A stretch of 64,000 bases of DNA from the NCBI RefSeq assembly GCF_014596975.1, contig NZ_JACVXD010000003.1, positions 186,001-250,000 on the forward strand, in the 5' to 3' direction. Shown here piece by piece: positions 7,620-20,126 of this stretch. The DNA is from Aestuariibaculum marinum (GTDB lineage: Bacteria > Bacteroidota > Bacteroidia > Flavobacteriales > Flavobacteriaceae). Position numbers and translations under genes: made by a program. Numbering within the stretch: the stretch's first letter is position 1; the number at the start of each line of letters is the position of its first letter. The notes under the pieces were generated by a model that saw only the letters and a program-made list of their open reading frames with translations, was not told the DNA's origin and ran no database searches.

Positions 7620-7740
7620 AATCGATTTTAAAAATATTTGCGAGTATTAATATTAAGTTTTAATATTACATTATATAATAAGTGTTTTTTTTACGCTTAT
7701 TATATAGCCAGCGAACTAATTAAAAATATAAACTAATTAA

Positions 7741-10851
<3,111 letters not shown>

Positions 10852-10872
10852 TTTAATAAAACTTTAAAACTA

Positions 10873-13023
10873 ATGAATAGCTGTAGACCGTATTTACTAA
10901 AGCTCGTGTTAATAGGGGTTTTATCAGTTAGTTTGTTTTCATGTGAAGCAGAGGAAAAATATACCACGTATTTATTCACATATTTTACAGGAAATAGCGG
11001 AGATGAAGAAGCTATAAGATATGCTTTAAGCAATGATAGCTACAACTATTATGCGCTTAATGGTAATAACCCGATTATAGATTCCAAGGATATCAGTTCT
11101 ACGGGAGGCGTTCGCGACCCTCATATTTTAAGAGGAGTCGATGGAAAAACCTTTTACATGGTGGTTACCGATATGGTTTCTGCTAACGGATGGAGTTCTA
11201 ACAGAGCTATGGTTTTAATGAAATCAACCGATTTAATTAACTGGACATCTACGGTAATCAATATTCCTAAAACTTACCCAGAGGAATTTGGTGATGTTGT
11301 ACGTGTTTGGGCACCACAAACCATATATGATAGCAAGACAAAGCAGTATATGATTTACTGGTCAATGTTGGGTGCCGAAGGCCCGGATATTATTTATTAT
11401 GCGTATGCCAATAAAGATTTTACCGGTCTTGCAACAACACCAAAACAATTGTTTTTTAGCCCGACCAATAGTGCATGTATCGATGGTGATATCATCTATA
11501 AAGATGGAGTGTATAATTTGTTTTTTAAGAATGAAAGTCACGGCGGAGGTATTAGAAAAGCCGTTTCAGATAAATTGACAGAAGGGTATGTGCAGCAAGA
11601 TGGGTTTTATGATCAAACGGATGCTGCTGTAGAAGGTTCAGGGATTTTTAAATTAATTGATTCTGATGAATATATTTTAATGTACGACATGTACATGGCA
11701 GGAACCTATCAGTTTGCTAAATCTAAAGACTTAGAACATTTTACTGTGGTTGATGATGCCATATCTATGAATTTTCATCCGCGTCACGGAACGGTAATTC
11801 GTATCACTGATAGTGAGAAAAATGCTTTATTGGAGAAATGGGGGGTTTTAGATAAAAGTGCTTTTGTAAGTTTCAAAGGAGAAGGTATCAGACAAAACAA
11901 TGTAGATATAAATGATGAAGCGGAAACCATTTATATTCCTGTTAAATTGGGGAGTGATATAAGCCATTTAGATTTGAAAATTGAAACGCTTCCTTGGGTA
12001 AATATATTAACTACCGGTGCACAGGATTTTTCTAAAGGAACAGTAGATTATACTATTGAAACAGCAGGTAAGCAAAAAACATACAAAGTTTCAGTTCATG
12101 AACACAATAATCCAGTGTTAAGCGGATTCTATGCCGATCCTGAAATCATTTATTCAGAAAAAAATAAGAAATATTATATCTATCCAACTAGTGATGGTTT
12201 TACAGGATGGTCGGGGACGTATTTTAAAACCTTTTCATCACCAGATTTAGTGAACTGGGCTGACGAAGGTGTGATTTTAGACCTAAAAAAGGATGTGAGC
12301 TGGGCAGACCGAAACGCCTGGGCACCGTGTGCTATCGAGAAAAAAGTAAATGGGGAGTATAAGTATTTCTATTATTTCTCAGCAGCACAAAAAATAGGTG
12401 TAGCTGTATCTGATAATCCGGAAGGGCCTTTTGTCGATTCAGGTAAGCCTATCATTGGAGAAAAACCGGAAGGAATCAATAGAGGTCAAGAGATTGATCC
12501 GGATATTTTCACCGATCCGGTTTCTGGAAAAACTTATTTGTACTGGGGTAATGGCTATATGGGCGTTGTTGAATTAAACGATGATATGGTTTCAGTAAAA
12601 CCTAATAGCTTTAAACGTTTACATCCAGGAGCCACGTTTAGAGAAGGAACCGAGGTGTTTTTCAGAAAGGATAAATACTATTTTTTGTGGTCTGAAGACG
12701 ATACAAGAAGTCCGAATTACCGCGTGAGGTACGCTACTGCCGATTCACCATTAGGGCCTTTAAATATTCCTGAAAACAATTTAATTTTAGAGAAAAGACC
12801 AGAAAAAGGTATTTATGGAACCGGACACAATAGTGTGATCCAAACACCAGATTCAGATATATGGCATATTTTATATCATAGATTTACGCGTCCAAATGGA
12901 ATTGAGATGGGACGAGCAGCAGGTTATAATCGAGAGGTGTGCATTGATAAATTAGAGTTTAACGAAGATGGAAGTATAACACCAGTTGAGCCAACCATTT
13001 CAGGCATCCTATCTTTAAACTAA
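10873..13023 (+). CDS. Two-domain protein with tandem GH43-type five-bladed propellers
   Basis: A 716-residue lipoprotein (signal ending LFSC near residue 24). Residues about 33-320 form a first GH43/GH117-like propeller with VRDPHILRG, and residues about 410-715 form a second with GFYADPEIIY, PDIFTDP and a GHNSVIQ segment. A linker of about 80 residues joins them. GH43 enzymes are usually alpha-L-arabinofuranosidases, beta-xylosidases or exo-beta-1,3-galactanases. Notably, domain 1 resembles the product of the next gene and domain 2 resembles that of the gene after it (shared ICIDKLE-NEDG ending, CIDKLEFNEDG here). The protein is thus a fused counterpart of the following overlapping pair. 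It starts 21 nt after the GH2 gene. Confidence 0.85.
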   Translation: MNSCRPYLLKLVLIGVLSVSLFSCEAEEKYTTYLFTYFTGNSGDEEAIRYALSNDSYNYYALNGNNPIIDSKDISSTGGVRDPHILRGVDGKTFYMVVTDMVSANGWSSNRAMVLMKSTDLINWTSTVINIPKTYPEEFGDVVRVWAPQTIYDSKTKQYMIYWSMLGAEGPDIIYYAYANKDFTGLATTPKQLFFSPTNSACIDGDIIYKDGVYNLFFKNESHGGGIRKAVSDKLTEGYVQQDGFYDQTDAAVEGSGIFKLIDSDEYILMYDMYMAGTYQFAKSKDLEHFTVVDDAISMNFHPRHGTVIRITDSEKNALLEKWGVLDKSAFVSFKGEGIRQNNVDINDEAETIYIPVKLGSDISHLDLKIETLPWVNILTTGAQDFSKGTVDYTIETAGKQKTYKVSVHEHNNPVLSGFYADPEIIYSEKNKKYYIYPTSDGFTGWSGTYFKTFSSPDLVNWADEGVILDLKKDVSWADRNAWAPCAIEKKVNGEYKYFYYFSAAQKIGVAVSDNPEGPFVDSGKPIIGEKPEGINRGQEIDPDIFTDPVSGKTYLYWGNGYMGVVELNDDMVSVKPNSFKRLHPGATFREGTEVFFRKDKYYFLWSEDDTRSPNYRVRYATADSPLGPLNIPENNLILEKRPEKGIYGTGHNSVIQTPDSDIWHILYHRFTRPNGIEMGRAAGYNREVCIDKLEFNEDGSITPVEPTISGILSLN

Positions 13024-13038
13024 ACCTGAAATTTGTCA

Positions 13039-13078
13039 ATCTTAACTTGTTTTAGATTCTCACTTAACAAGTTAAGAT
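13039..13078. repeat. 13-bp perfect inverted repeat between GH43 genes
   Basis: The arms ATCTTAACTTGTT (13039-13051) and AACAAGTTAAGAT (13066-13078) enclose a 14-nt loop. No T run follows, so it is not a standard terminator. It could stabilise or process the mRNA between cistrons, or be an operator. Confidence 0.6.
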
Positions 13079-13147
13079 GAAGTGGAGTTTTGTACTAAAA
13101 AAAGGAATGATGCTTAGATAATGAATAACATAACAGCAAATTGGAGC

Positions 13148-14215
13148 ATGAAATTTTATAAACACATATTTGCTTTATTTTTAGTGGCGATATTTGGGCT
13201 TTTCAGTTGTAAAACCTCTAAAAACTCGATAAAAGAAGAAGATTTCAGTGTTTATTTAATGACGTATTTTAAAGATGATGATCATAGTTTACATATGGCA
13301 TTAAGTACAGATGGTTATACGTTTACCGATATAAACCAAGGAAAAGACATTGTTGCAGGCGATACTATTGCAAGTCAGAAAGGTATTCGAGATCCACATA
13401 TATCAAGAGGTCCCGATGGAGCGTTTTATTTAGTTATGACCGATTTACATATTTTCGGAAAAGAAAAAGGGTTCCGAAATACCCAGTGGGAGCGTCCCGG
13501 AGATCAATACGACTGGGGTAATAACAGAGGATTTGTCTTAATGAAATCTTACGATTTAATCAATTGGACCCACAGTAATTTTTTATTTGATGAACATTTT
13601 GAAGGCTATGAAAATATAGGATGTGCCTGGGCACCTCAAAGTATTTATGATCCTAAGGAGAAAAAAATGATGGTATATTTTACCATGCGAATAGGGCATG
13701 GGTTAACCAAGTTGTATTATGCCTATGCTAATGAGTATTTTACAAAATTAATTACCGAACCAATACCGTTATTTGAATATCCTGATGAAACTATTCAAAT
13801 TTTAGATGCCGATATAGCACCGTTGCCCGATGGGCGTTATTGCATGACCTATGTGGCACAGGAAAAGCCAATAGGAATAAAAATGACATTTTCAGAAGAC
13901 ATAAATAAAGGGTACCAGTATAATCCTGAATGGATTGATAAAGAGCCAGGCTCTTGTGAAGCCCCAAATGTATGGAAGCGTTTTGATAGCGACACCTGGG
14001 TATTAATGTATGATATTTATAGTATCAATCCGCATAATTTCGGGTTTGTTGAAACTTCAGATTTTAAAAACTTTAAGGATTTAGGGCATTTTAATGAAGG
14101 GGCAATGAAAACTACTAATTTTAAATCACCAAAACATGGCGCTGTTATTACATTAACAAAGCAGGAAGCAGTAAAACTTGCTAAACATTATAATTATAAT
14201 TTAACGATTGAATAA
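13148..14215 (+). CDS. GH43-type glycoside hydrolase, lipoprotein
   Basis: About 355 residues, forming one five-bladed propeller. The signal runs from MKFYKH to a lipobox GLFSC, which is why I prefer the ATG at 13148; an in-frame ATG at 13121 would add nine residues ahead of the signal. The catalytic-region motif IRDPHISRGPDG and CAWAPQSIYDP are visible. It is close to the first domain of the preceding 716-residue protein and may share its activity (exo-galactanase or arabinosidase class). Its stop overlaps the start of the next GH43 gene by one base (TAATG), which implies translational coupling with a functional partner. Confidence 0.82.
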   Translation: MKFYKHIFALFLVAIFGLFSCKTSKNSIKEEDFSVYLMTYFKDDDHSLHMALSTDGYTFTDINQGKDIVAGDTIASQKGIRDPHISRGPDGAFYLVMTDLHIFGKEKGFRNTQWERPGDQYDWGNNRGFVLMKSYDLINWTHSNFLFDEHFEGYENIGCAWAPQSIYDPKEKKMMVYFTMRIGHGLTKLYYAYANEYFTKLITEPIPLFEYPDETIQILDADIAPLPDGRYCMTYVAQEKPIGIKMTFSEDINKGYQYNPEWIDKEPGSCEAPNVWKRFDSDTWVLMYDIYSINPHNFGFVETSDFKNFKDLGHFNEGAMKTTNFKSPKHGAVITLTKQEAVKLAKHYNYNLTIE

Positions 14216-15219
14216 TGAATTTAAGAAAGACCTTTATCGTATCAACATTAGGAGTAATTGGGGTGTTACAAAGTACATTTGCTCAAGAACATGAACAGAT
14301 TAAAAATAGTAAAATAATACATACATGGGAAGCCAAAGGCAACCCTGTTGTAACCCATAAATTCACCGCCGATGCAGCCGCTTTAGTTTATAACGATACG
14401 CTTTTTATATATGCAGGGGAAGATTTTAAAGGCGGTCAAACACGGTATAATATTTTAAACTGGTGCGTCTTTGCAACCACCGATATGAAAAATTTCTGGG
14501 AATATAAAACGCCATTAAAAGCATCAGATTTTTCCTGGGGCGAGCAAAATGCGGCCTGGGCAAGTCAGGTGATAGAACGTAACGGTAAATTTTATTGGTA
14601 TACGAGTTCTCAAACAACAGGTATCGGGGTAGCGGTTTCCGATAGACCCGAAGGGCCTTTTAAAGATGCTTTAGGAAAAGCCCTGTTTACTAACGAAGAT
14701 AGCTTCGGAAAAAAACACAGTTGGAGAACTATCGACCCTACAGTATTTGTCGATGATGATGGTCAAGCATGGATTTACTGGGGGAATGGCGCATGCTGGG
14801 TTGCCAAGTTGAATGAAGATATGGTCTCTTACGATAAAGATTATGGAATTAAAATGGTAGATATTCAAGGTGACATGGATTTTCCGTTCACTGAAGCGCC
14901 ATGGATTCAGAAAAGAAATGGCAAATATTTATTATCGTTTGCCGTTGGCTTTCCGGAGCGTATCGCTTATGCCATAAGTGATAAACCTGAAGGTCCGTAT
15001 CAATATAAAGAAGTGATTAATGAAATTGCAGGAAACAGTAACACCAACCATCAGGCCATTATTGATTTTAAGGGTGAATCGTATTTTATTTATCATAACG
15101 GCGGTATTCAAACCAATGGCGGAAGTTTCAGCCGTTCAATATGTATTGATAAACTGGAGTATAATGAAGATGGTACGATTAAACCAGTGGTCATGACTAC
15201 CAATGGAGTAAGCAATTAA
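14215..15219 (+). CDS. GH43 family glycoside hydrolase
   Basis: A 334-residue single-domain enzyme with a signal peptide ending near STFAQ. Its five-bladed propeller shows FTADAAALVYNDTLFIYAG at the first blade, where the general-base Asp is expected, then NAAWASQVIERNGKFYWY and TIDPTVFVDDDG, and a C-terminal ICIDKLEYNEDG segment also found in domain 2 of the 716-residue fusion. Most relatives are beta-xylosidases or alpha-L-arabinofuranosidases. In this locus an arabinose-releasing role on galactan side chains is plausible. It starts on the last base of the previous stop codon. Confidence 0.85.
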   Translation: MNLRKTFIVSTLGVIGVLQSTFAQEHEQIKNSKIIHTWEAKGNPVVTHKFTADAAALVYNDTLFIYAGEDFKGGQTRYNILNWCVFATTDMKNFWEYKTPLKASDFSWGEQNAAWASQVIERNGKFYWYTSSQTTGIGVAVSDRPEGPFKDALGKALFTNEDSFGKKHSWRTIDPTVFVDDDGQAWIYWGNGACWVAKLNEDMVSYDKDYGIKMVDIQGDMDFPFTEAPWIQKRNGKYLLSFAVGFPERIAYAISDKPEGPYQYKEVINEIAGNSNTNHQAIIDFKGESYFIYHNGGIQTNGGSFSRSICIDKLEYNEDGTIKPVVMTTNGVSN

Positions 15220-15242
15220 ACGATATAAACTAATTAATTATA

Positions 15243-17084
15243 ATGAAATTAATAAGCGTCTTCAAGGTATTTACTTTAGCTATGCTACTAGTAGCTTGTG
15301 GAAACAGTAAGAAGCAGAAACAAACCGATTTTAAATCTTGGGCATTAACCCCTCCAATGGGGTGGAATAGTTGGGATTGTTTCGGGCCTTCGGTTGTTGA
15401 AGATGAGGTAAAAGCCAATGCCGATTATATGGCTAAACATCTTAAAGATTATGGTTGGGAGTATGTTGTGGTTGATATTCGCTGGTATGCCGACAATCAA
15501 ATATCAGGGCACTACAATAAGCATGATCAAACTGATTTTATTATCGATGAATATGGACGTTATATGCCCTCAATAAAACGTTTTCCGTCCTCAATAAATG
15601 GAGCCGGATTTAAACCTTTAGCCGATTATATTCATAGTTTAGGGTTAAAATTCGGAATCCATATCATGCGTGGTGTTCCAAAAGAAGCTGTGTTTAATAA
15701 ACTACCCATAAAAGGTACCAATATCATGGCAGACCAGATATACTCAACCGAATACGAGTGTACGTGGTTACAGGACAATTATACAGTTGTAAAAGAGAAA
15801 CCGGGAGCACAGGAGTATTACAATTCTATCTTCGATATGTATGCTTCCTGGGGACTGGATTTTGTAAAGGTGGACGATTTATCACGTCCGTATCACACCG
15901 ATGAAATTGAGATGATTCGCAAAGCCATCGACCAAACAGGAAGACCAATTGTTTTAAGTATGTCGCCGGGTGCAACACCTATCGACGAACATAACCATGC
16001 AACGGGCAATGCCAATATGTGGCGTACTATTGACGATTTATGGGATAACTGGGCGCAGTTAAATTATTCTTTTGAAAAATGTGCCGAATGGGCACCTTAT
16101 ATTTCAGCCGGAGCCTGGCCAGATGCGGATATGTTACCCATGGGGAAATTTATTCGTGGCGAACGTGCTACAAATCGATATACAAAGTTTACTAAAGACG
16201 AACAATATACCTTAATGACCTTGTGGACCATGTTTAAATCACCTTTAATGTTTGGAGGAAATTTACCTGATAATGATGAATTCACAAACATGCTGTTAAC
16301 CAACAAAGAAGTGCTTGAAGTTCATAGTAAATCAATAAACAACAAGCAATGGTTTGATGAGGATGATATAATTGGATGGACAGCCGACGATCCGGATAGT
16401 GATGATAAGTTTGTAGCGGTTTTTAATAGTGCGGGAGACGGGTTTGTGTCAACAAAAAGTTTGTTGTACAGAAGTGGAACCGTGTCGCATTTAACCGATG
16501 GTTTTGGTGAAGATATTGATGTTGAATTGCCCGAAGGAAGTACCGATTTATATTTAATTGTAAACGATGGCGGCGATGGGTATTCGTGGGATCACGCCAA
16601 CTGGATTAACCCAACCATTCATTTAGACAATGGAGATAAGGTAAAACTAACCGATTTAACTTGGGAAGAAGCCTTTACTGGTTGGGGAACCATAGGCATA
16701 AATAAAAGCGTTTCAGGAGGACAATTAAATATTAAAGGAATGGTTTACGATAACGGTATTGGGACACATTCTCAATCTATAATTCACTACAAACTCCCTG
16801 AAAATAGCAAACAATTCACGGCTTTTGGAGGTTTAGATATTGTTGGAACGAATGACAAATCAGGATCAACCGTAGAGTTTATGATTTCAACTGAGGATCC
16901 CAAAATTATGAATGAAGATCCAACGGCGATTCCTGTTGATTTAGAAGCCTTAGGGTTTACAGGTGCGTGTGCTATCAGAGATTTATGGAATCATAAAGAC
17001 TTGGGAACCTATTCTGGTTCAGATTTTGCACCAACCATTAATTACCACGGTGCAGGATTGTATCGAATTTCAAAAGCTAAATAA
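15243..17084 (+). CDS. GH27 family alpha-galactosidase or beta-L-arabinopyranosidase with NPCBM-like domain
   Basis: A 613-residue lipoprotein (signal MLLVAC). The N-terminal TIM barrel (about 35-390) begins LTPPMGWNSWDCFG, the clan GH-D signature. The nucleophile is expected at Asp211 in VKVDDLSRP and the acid/base at Asp264 or 265 in RTIDDLWD. A C-terminal NPCBM-like carbohydrate-binding module (about 470-610) has NGIGTHSQSIIHYKLP. GH27 enzymes release alpha-galactose, and some release beta-L-arabinopyranose, a known cap of arabinogalactan proteins. The barrel loop after the tryptophan motif differs from classical alpha-galactosidases, which leaves the sugar open. It lies 23 nt after a GH43 gene in the same operon. 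Confidence 0.87.
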   Translation: MKLISVFKVFTLAMLLVACGNSKKQKQTDFKSWALTPPMGWNSWDCFGPSVVEDEVKANADYMAKHLKDYGWEYVVVDIRWYADNQISGHYNKHDQTDFIIDEYGRYMPSIKRFPSSINGAGFKPLADYIHSLGLKFGIHIMRGVPKEAVFNKLPIKGTNIMADQIYSTEYECTWLQDNYTVVKEKPGAQEYYNSIFDMYASWGLDFVKVDDLSRPYHTDEIEMIRKAIDQTGRPIVLSMSPGATPIDEHNHATGNANMWRTIDDLWDNWAQLNYSFEKCAEWAPYISAGAWPDADMLPMGKFIRGERATNRYTKFTKDEQYTLMTLWTMFKSPLMFGGNLPDNDEFTNMLLTNKEVLEVHSKSINNKQWFDEDDIIGWTADDPDSDDKFVAVFNSAGDGFVSTKSLLYRSGTVSHLTDGFGEDIDVELPEGSTDLYLIVNDGGDGYSWDHANWINPTIHLDNGDKVKLTDLTWEEAFTGWGTIGINKSVSGGQLNIKGMVYDNGIGTHSQSIIHYKLPENSKQFTAFGGLDIVGTNDKSGSTVEFMISTEDPKIMNEDPTAIPVDLEALGFTGACAIRDLWNHKDLGTYSGSDFAPTINYHGAGLYRISKAK

Positions 17085-17086
17085 TA

Positions 17087-18103
17087 ATGATGTCATTTAA
17101 TTTGAATTTTAAAAAGATTAGTTTCACGATAATAGTGGCTTGTCTTTTCGTCTGTTTAAACGTTTTTGCTCAAAGAGAAGTAAAGCATAATATACCCTTA
17201 AATACTATTCGTTTGAGTGATCCGGCGATTTTGGCCGATAAAGGGTCTCAAACCTATTACATGACCGGAACAGGAGGTCTGTTATGGAAGAGTAAAGATT
17301 TAAAATTCTGGGAAGGTCCGTACCATGTGGCTAAGACCAACCCGGATTCCTGGATGGGACCTAATCCTATGATTTGGGCAGCAGAACTTCACCAGTATAA
17401 AAACAAATATTACTATTTCGCTACGTTTACCAATCGTGATGTTAAAATTGATACTGTAGCTGGAAATATTATTGAACGTCGCGCCAGTCATATTCTTGTT
17501 AGCGATAAACCCAAAGGACCTTACGTGCCAATGGCAGATGATATTTATTTACCAGCCAATAATCCAACTTTAGATGGTACTTTTTGGGTAGATACTAATG
17601 GAAAACCGTATATGGTGTATTGTTACGAATGGTTACAAAATGGTAATGGTACCATGGAAAAAATTGAATTAAAACCTGATTTAAGTGGTTCGATTGGAGA
17701 AGGGCAATTATTATTTAAAGCCAGCGATTCGCCATGGAGTCGCGAAAAAGATGAGCACGGTAATGACAAGCCGAATAAAGTTACCGATGGACCTTATTTA
17801 TTTAAAACAGACACAGGTCGTTTAGGGATGATTTGGACCAGTTGGATTTATAATGATTATACGCAAGGCGTGGCTTATTCTAAAACAGGTACGCTTGACA
17901 GTCCTTGGATTCAGGAAAAAGACCCTATAACGCCACCTAATTTTGGACATGGCATGTTGTTTAAAACCTTTGAAGGAAAAACATTAATGTCGGTTCATAG
18001 TCATAAAAAAGTAAATGGCAGATCGGTTAGAATTCCGCATTTGTTTGAAGTGGATTTAACAGGGGAAAAACTAATTGTAAAAAAAGAGTATTCAGTTGAA
18101 TAA
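17087..18103 (+). CDS. GH43 family glycoside hydrolase
   Basis: A 338-residue exported enzyme (signal ending NVFAQ) with a single five-bladed propeller. LSDPAILADKGSQTYYM gives the first-blade Asp, GPNPMIWAAEL the region of the second acidic residue, and KVTDGPYLFKTDTGRLG the region of the catalytic acid. It belongs to a different GH43 subgroup from the three GH43 genes upstream and resembles arabinan- or arabinoside-acting members. It starts 2 nt after the stop of the GH27 gene, so the genes are clearly co-transcribed. Substrate is not resolvable by eye. Confidence 0.83.
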   Translation: MMSFNLNFKKISFTIIVACLFVCLNVFAQREVKHNIPLNTIRLSDPAILADKGSQTYYMTGTGGLLWKSKDLKFWEGPYHVAKTNPDSWMGPNPMIWAAELHQYKNKYYYFATFTNRDVKIDTVAGNIIERRASHILVSDKPKGPYVPMADDIYLPANNPTLDGTFWVDTNGKPYMVYCYEWLQNGNGTMEKIELKPDLSGSIGEGQLLFKASDSPWSREKDEHGNDKPNKVTDGPYLFKTDTGRLGMIWTSWIYNDYTQGVAYSKTGTLDSPWIQEKDPITPPNFGHGMLFKTFEGKTLMSVHSHKKVNGRSVRIPHLFEVDLTGEKLIVKKEYSVE

Positions 18104-18104
18104 T

Positions 18105-20126
18105 ATGAGTTTTATAAAGTCTTTATCGTGGGTTTTTATGTTTTTAGCATTGGGTAGTTTTGTTGGGTTTTCACAAACCACTACCAATGTTTTTGAGATA
18201 GAAAATCCCGATTATAATTTAAGTCCGTACACAGGAATGACGAAGCAGCATTGGAAAGATGCTGCTTTGTACTTGCTTGAAGGTGCATTTAGTTATATAA
18301 ATACTTTGGATGACCCCATGAAGTTTCCAAAGCAACCAGGGAAAAGTTATCCTCATAATGAAAGTCGTGTGCCAACAGAAAAACTGGAAGGGTTGTGTAG
18401 AACCCTGTTTGTGGCGGCACCTTTACTTAAAGAAACACCAGATTTAGTTATTAATAACATAAATGTAGCAGATTACTATCGATATCAAATCGGTAAATTA
18501 ACAGATGTGAACAGCGAATCCTATATTGTGCCTAGACCAAAAAATGGAGGCCCCAGTCAGAATTTGGTAGAATTTGGTGCCTTGGCTTTATCCATGCTTA
18601 TTAGTCCGGATGTCCTTTGGGAGCCATTACCACAAGAGACTAAAGATAATTTGGCGAGTATCATGTTAAGTTATGGCGATGGACCTACGGTAGACTCGAA
18701 CTGGAAGTTTTTCAACATTTTTGTGTTAAGTTTTTTTAAGGAACAAGGTTATACTGTTAATGAAGATTTATTGGTTGAATATCTGGAAAAATCCTTGACG
18801 CATTATCGCGGGCAAGGCTGGTATAACGATAGTCCTGCTTACGATTATTACAGCATGTGGGCGTTTCAGATGTATGGCATGATTTGGTCTGAATATTTTG
18901 GAAAGCAGCATTACCCGGAAATTGCAGATAAATTCATTACCAATTTTAAAGATTTAAAATACAACTATCCCTATTTGTTCAGTGAAGATGGAAAAATGAT
19001 TATGTACGGAAGAAGTATTAGTTATCGTATTGGAGCAATCATTCCATTTCCTTTAATGGGATTATTAGATGATAAACAAGATATTAATTTTGGCTGGATG
19101 CGTCGTATTTCGTCTGGAGTCATCAGGCAATTTTTTACGCATCCGGATTTTATGAAAGACCAAGTACCAACACTTGGGTTTTATGGTGCCTTTGAACCGG
19201 CGGTACAGGTTTACAGCTGTCGCGGAAGTGTGTATTGGATGGGGAAAGCCTTTTTAGGATTGTTAGTGCCGGATGATAATCCGTTTTGGACAGCGACTGA
19301 GAATAATGGCGCATGGGATGAGACCTTCAAAAAAGATGAGGTTTACAATAACTTTCAGGAAGCGTCAGAGATACTAATTACCGATTACCCGAATATTGGC
19401 GCTTCCGAAATCCGTGCCTGGTGTCATGAAAAGGTAAAAGACGATTGGCAGAAATTCCGTTCAACCGAAAATTACAACAGACTGTCTTATAACAGTGCCT
19501 TCCCTTGGCAAGCTGATGGAGAACATGGAGAAGTGGCCATGAATTATGTGATAAAAAATAAGAATAACGATTGGGAAGCCTTGCGATTATACAATTTTAA
19601 AAAGTTTGAGGATGGCGTTTATTATCGTGATGTTATATTAGAAACAGACGAGAATATAAAATTTAGTTTAGCCGATATTCCTCTATCGAATGGTATTTTA
19701 AGGGTGGATAGAAATGAAAGTGATAAGCCTATCTCTATGCGTTTGGGGCATTATGCTTTGCCGCAATTGAAGTCAGAAATCATAGTTAAAAAGAAAAAAG
19801 TAAAAGGCTATGAAGCTACCATAATTGATAATGGAAGATATCAATTGGCTATGATTCCAATAATGGGATGGGATAAAACAGAGGTGCTTTTTACAACAGA
19901 TTTGCATCCTGAAACTGAATGTAGTAAAGTTATAAATGTTGAAAAAAATGAAAGTGTATCTAATACACTTAAATCGAAAATTTATATTACCTTGATGCTC
20001 TGGAAAAAGTCCGGCCAAAAATGGACAACCAACCAACTAACACCAATTAAGAATATTAAGCTTTTAGAGAATGGAGGTATTGATATTAAAATTAAAGGCT
20101 CAAAAACGAAAACTATTAACTACTAG
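18105..20126 (+). CDS. DUF2264 family protein (GH154-like, possible beta-glucuronidase)
   Basis: About 673 residues with a signal peptide ending near VGFSQ. The body is an alpha/alpha-barrel type DUF2264 domain: NGGPSQNLVEFGALAL, NWKFFNIFVLSF and YNDSPAYDYYSMWAFQMYG are typical. To my knowledge this family was placed in GH154 after a Bacteroides member from an arabinogalactan locus was shown to act on glucuronic acid. That agrees with a locus that also has a rhamnose/glucuronate-type propeller enzyme. I chose the ATG at 18105, just after the upstream stop; a TTG at 18096 would overlap that gene by 8 nt. Its 3' end overlaps the next gene by 56 nt. Confidence 0.78.
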   Translation: MSFIKSLSWVFMFLALGSFVGFSQTTTNVFEIENPDYNLSPYTGMTKQHWKDAALYLLEGAFSYINTLDDPMKFPKQPGKSYPHNESRVPTEKLEGLCRTLFVAAPLLKETPDLVINNINVADYYRYQIGKLTDVNSESYIVPRPKNGGPSQNLVEFGALALSMLISPDVLWEPLPQETKDNLASIMLSYGDGPTVDSNWKFFNIFVLSFFKEQGYTVNEDLLVEYLEKSLTHYRGQGWYNDSPAYDYYSMWAFQMYGMIWSEYFGKQHYPEIADKFITNFKDLKYNYPYLFSEDGKMIMYGRSISYRIGAIIPFPLMGLLDDKQDINFGWMRRISSGVIRQFFTHPDFMKDQVPTLGFYGAFEPAVQVYSCRGSVYWMGKAFLGLLVPDDNPFWTATENNGAWDETFKKDEVYNNFQEASEILITDYPNIGASEIRAWCHEKVKDDWQKFRSTENYNRLSYNSAFPWQADGEHGEVAMNYVIKNKNNDWEALRLYNFKKFEDGVYYRDVILETDENIKFSLADIPLSNGILRVDRNESDKPISMRLGHYALPQLKSEIIVKKKKVKGYEATIIDNGRYQLAMIPIMGWDKTEVLFTTDLHPETECSKVINVEKNESVSNTLKSKIYITLMLWKKSGQKWTTNQLTPIKNIKLLENGGIDIKIKGSKTKTINY

